Assembly (NCBI GenBank): GCA_033782935.1
Contig: JAWQEG010001378.1
Span: 347,501-411,500 of the forward strand
Length of the DNA stretch: 64,000 nucleotides
Source: Petrolisthes cinctipes
Taxonomy: Eukaryota > Arthropoda > Malacostraca > Decapoda > Porcellanidae
Direction: 5' to 3'
Part shown: in pieces, positions 61,440-64,000 of the stretch
Numbering within the stretch: position 1 is the stretch's first letter
Layout of the letters: each line of letters begins with the position of its first letter
The notes under the pieces: generated by a model
Seen by the model: only the letters and a program-made list of their open reading frames with translations
Databases searched by the model: none
What the model was told of the DNA's origin: nothing
Position numbers and translations under genes: made by a program

Positions 61440-64000
61440 TATAGCTGCATGTAGAACCAGAATATAGCTGCATATAACTTTTTGCATTAAGAAAATAAAC
61501 TTTTTATTCTCAACATACTGTTTCAGACCTCTATTAAGTTGAAGTTCTCTGTTGTTGTATAAACTTGGCATAATGGAGGGGATTCACATGTGGATTCAAA
61601 CTCAAGTACTGTAGGCCTTAAGAGTGGAAGTCAAGGCAACCACATGTGTGAATACATAGGGGTCTCATTTATTCAAATCTGACACTGCAAATGGGGGGTG
61701 AGCTAAAAACTTCATACAGTATTGTATTAGCAAGCCAAGTTCCAACAACAGGAAACTGAACTAGTATGTTCTGTGGATAAAATATATAGAGAGCATCAGA
61801 TAACACCCAGTAAAGGTTAAGAGAAAGGTGCTATTCTAAATCTGGAGCTTTGGAATCTGGTGGACAGGCATAAGAGTATGTCAGATAGATGTCAAGATAT
61901 TCTGACAATACTGTCAAAAGTGATATGAAATAAGTACAGTATATCAGTGAAATTTTGAGTTGAATACAAAATACTCCATAGTTTTATCTTGCCCACAACT
62001 ATTAATGTACAATGCAAAACTGCTGTAAGAGCTTGTCTCCAGAACAGGTATATCAAACATACATGTTGTACGCTATGAAGAATTGGACACACCATTGTGC
62101 TGTTCAGAAAAATATCACACATCCTAGATCCTCTACTGTGTATGATACTTTAACTGCCATATACACTTGATTGTAGTGCCTTCAAGTGCAACCATCAAAT
62201 GATAATGTCACATTTGTGGGACTGTTGGATTTTAGTTTGATCATAATATGATGCTCCAGCTCCTTGAGAGTTACTCAGCATTGCTAGATTATCTTTCTGA
62301 GTAAGATATGAAACCCTGTACCAAGAGTTGTGAGCAACATACATGCATTCACAGATAAATGTTTGAAAAGTAGCTCAAGGTTTCACTAACCTAACATTTT
62401 GCTCATGAATCTTTGCTGCTCTATACTTTACATATGGAAGAAAACTGATAAGTCTGATTGACCCTCACAGAAGTGGAGCAAAGTGTATCTTTTGGTATTT
62501 CCGTAATGTTACCATGCACGTCTAAGACTGGAGAACAAAAAGTAAAAGTCTAGGTCTGTATGTTGTACAGTGTGAGGGTGAAAAGGTGGAGATAATTTGT
62601 CAGGCAGATGCACACCATCACTGAATAAGAGAGAGAGGCAACATCAAACAGTAAGAATACTCTGTCCTGATTTAGATCAACCATAATTTTTGACTAGGAA
62701 TTTTTTTTCTATAAATAGAATATCTGACACTAAAAATCAAAGGTGTACTGCTATAGTAACACTTAAGCTAAAATTGATGAACTCAGACAAATTCCGAATG
62801 ATGGCACACCATTACAAAGAACTGGTACTAAGCATGATGGCCAATTATAAGGAAATACTGAATGTATATGCTCAAAACAATTATTCGGCACCCCATGCTT
62901 CGATACTTTTCACGATTATCACGGTTACAAACGGCATGAGTGAGTAGTTAAGAATACCTAGAGTGGTTTAGCATAATGTACAGTATTGTGCTGTAAGAGT
63001 GCCAAAAAATAATTTAAGACCTATACACAAAGTAAAATAAATATTAATACTGTAATTATCAGTGCACAGAGGATCTGATGTCTACCTTAAACACTCAAAC
63101 TGCTGATGTTGTAGGAAGGTTGGTATGGCTGCCTGCAACTGGTTCATTCATTAGTGAATGTTTCATAATTCCGCTCAAGAAACTCTTTGTATTCATGTTT
63201 CATATGAGGAATTCCCAAAGACTTATTGTGCATGAACATAGGTTATTATAATATATAACATTTACTACTGTAAATCTTTAACACAATATTTTGCTGGCTG
63301 GCGATATGTGCTATATGTCCGACAGCTAGGTTATTAATGTGTAGTACATCAAACACAATTATTTCAGCATACTTTTTTCATGGTGTATTAATGTTTCACA
63401 CATATTAAACACCGTTACTTATTTTCACCTTTTGTGCACAAAGAACAATCTACTTTGATGTACTTATATAATCCTCTGACATGCAGATTTGTTTAGAGTA
63501 CACTGATCATCATGAATTTTTCTGACAAATATACAGTATTTAACTGTAATAAAAGATATAATCTTCACCAAAAGCACTACAGTGCCAAGCAGCAACAAAA
63601 TTTATACGAGTTAAATAAAAGTTATAAAACATTATTACACAAAATATCATTATTTATGGTCTGATAATTCATCTACATACATAACAGTAGTGTATGTCTG
63701 TGTGTTTGTTCGCAGGGCAAAACTAAAGACATAGGCTATTCGGAGTCAGCATGTTCTGTGGCATGTTCTTGGCAAATATCTAAAGGGAAAATCTAGAGAC
63801 TGAAAGTCATTGCCTAGAGTACTCGGGTGAGAGTTGATTAGTTCTCATATATTGGAAATTGGAAACACTGCAAGTGAAGCAAAATATAAATTGACTCTGT
63901 TGAAAGAGCTATTCACACATACCCAAGCACTCAAATGTTATTTCTGCATATTAGTGCTAAATTAATACTATCTATAGCAGTCTATTATTTACAATCTGTT
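61440..64000. other. Right-hand 2.5 kb, no gene recognised
   Basis: AT-rich sequence without splice-consistent coding blocks or clear terminal repeats. Confidence 0.5.

Overview
The window is eukaryotic and animal. Three spliced genes carry GT-AG introns, the rest is AT-rich and dense in repeats, and there are no operons or ribosome-binding sites. Gene content, moderate intron sizes, abundant mariner/pogo, hAT and PIF elements, long dinucleotide microsatellites and a striking excess of TACAGTA/TACTGTA words suggest an arthropod. A decapod-type crustacean is my best guess, but the sequence alone does not prove it.

Three host genes can be read exon by exon with every splice phase matching. (1) Minus strand, 11143 to 789: a complete seven-exon, 278-residue hexose-6-phosphate mutarotase (glucose-6-phosphate 1-epimerase family). 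(2) Plus strand, 28700 to 36830: nine exons of an SLC17 (sialin/phosphate-cotransporter type) membrane transporter. A likely first coding exon at 22424-22490 would give 493 residues. (3) Minus strand, 48448 to 42907: a complete seven-exon, 322-residue Na+/K+-ATPase beta subunit, with one membrane span, six ectodomain cysteines and five N-glycosylation sequons. The three genes have no common pathway. Mutarotase acts in sugar-phosphate metabolism, SLC17 in anion transport, and the beta subunit in assembly of the sodium pump.

The rest is largely mobile DNA. TA-flanked mariner/pogo-like inverted-repeat elements lie at 1340-2176, 9364-9432, 17890-18099, 27055-27554, 35520-36366, 41817-41917, 44178-44259, 51559-51769, 55139-56219 and 60552-61434. 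Two hAT elements lie at 23204-23531 and 45251-45683, and a PIF/Harbinger element at 31155-31589 sits beside a second, partial copy. A tRNA-derived SINE (19858-20184) is followed by a 5'-truncated LINE 3' end (20199-20927). A longer LINE copy (50898-52870) has its target duplication intact and a mariner MITE inserted in its reverse transcriptase.

Most notable are: stacked TA(CAG/CTG)TA arrays that look like accumulated mariner excision footprints; exon 4 of the pump beta subunit, caught between a (CT)n microsatellite that serves as its polypyrimidine tract and a hAT element inserted 8 bp past its donor; and an SLC17 protein lacking both acidic residues expected in transmembrane helix 4. I found no clear new multi-gene system, CRISPR array or ribosomal RNA.
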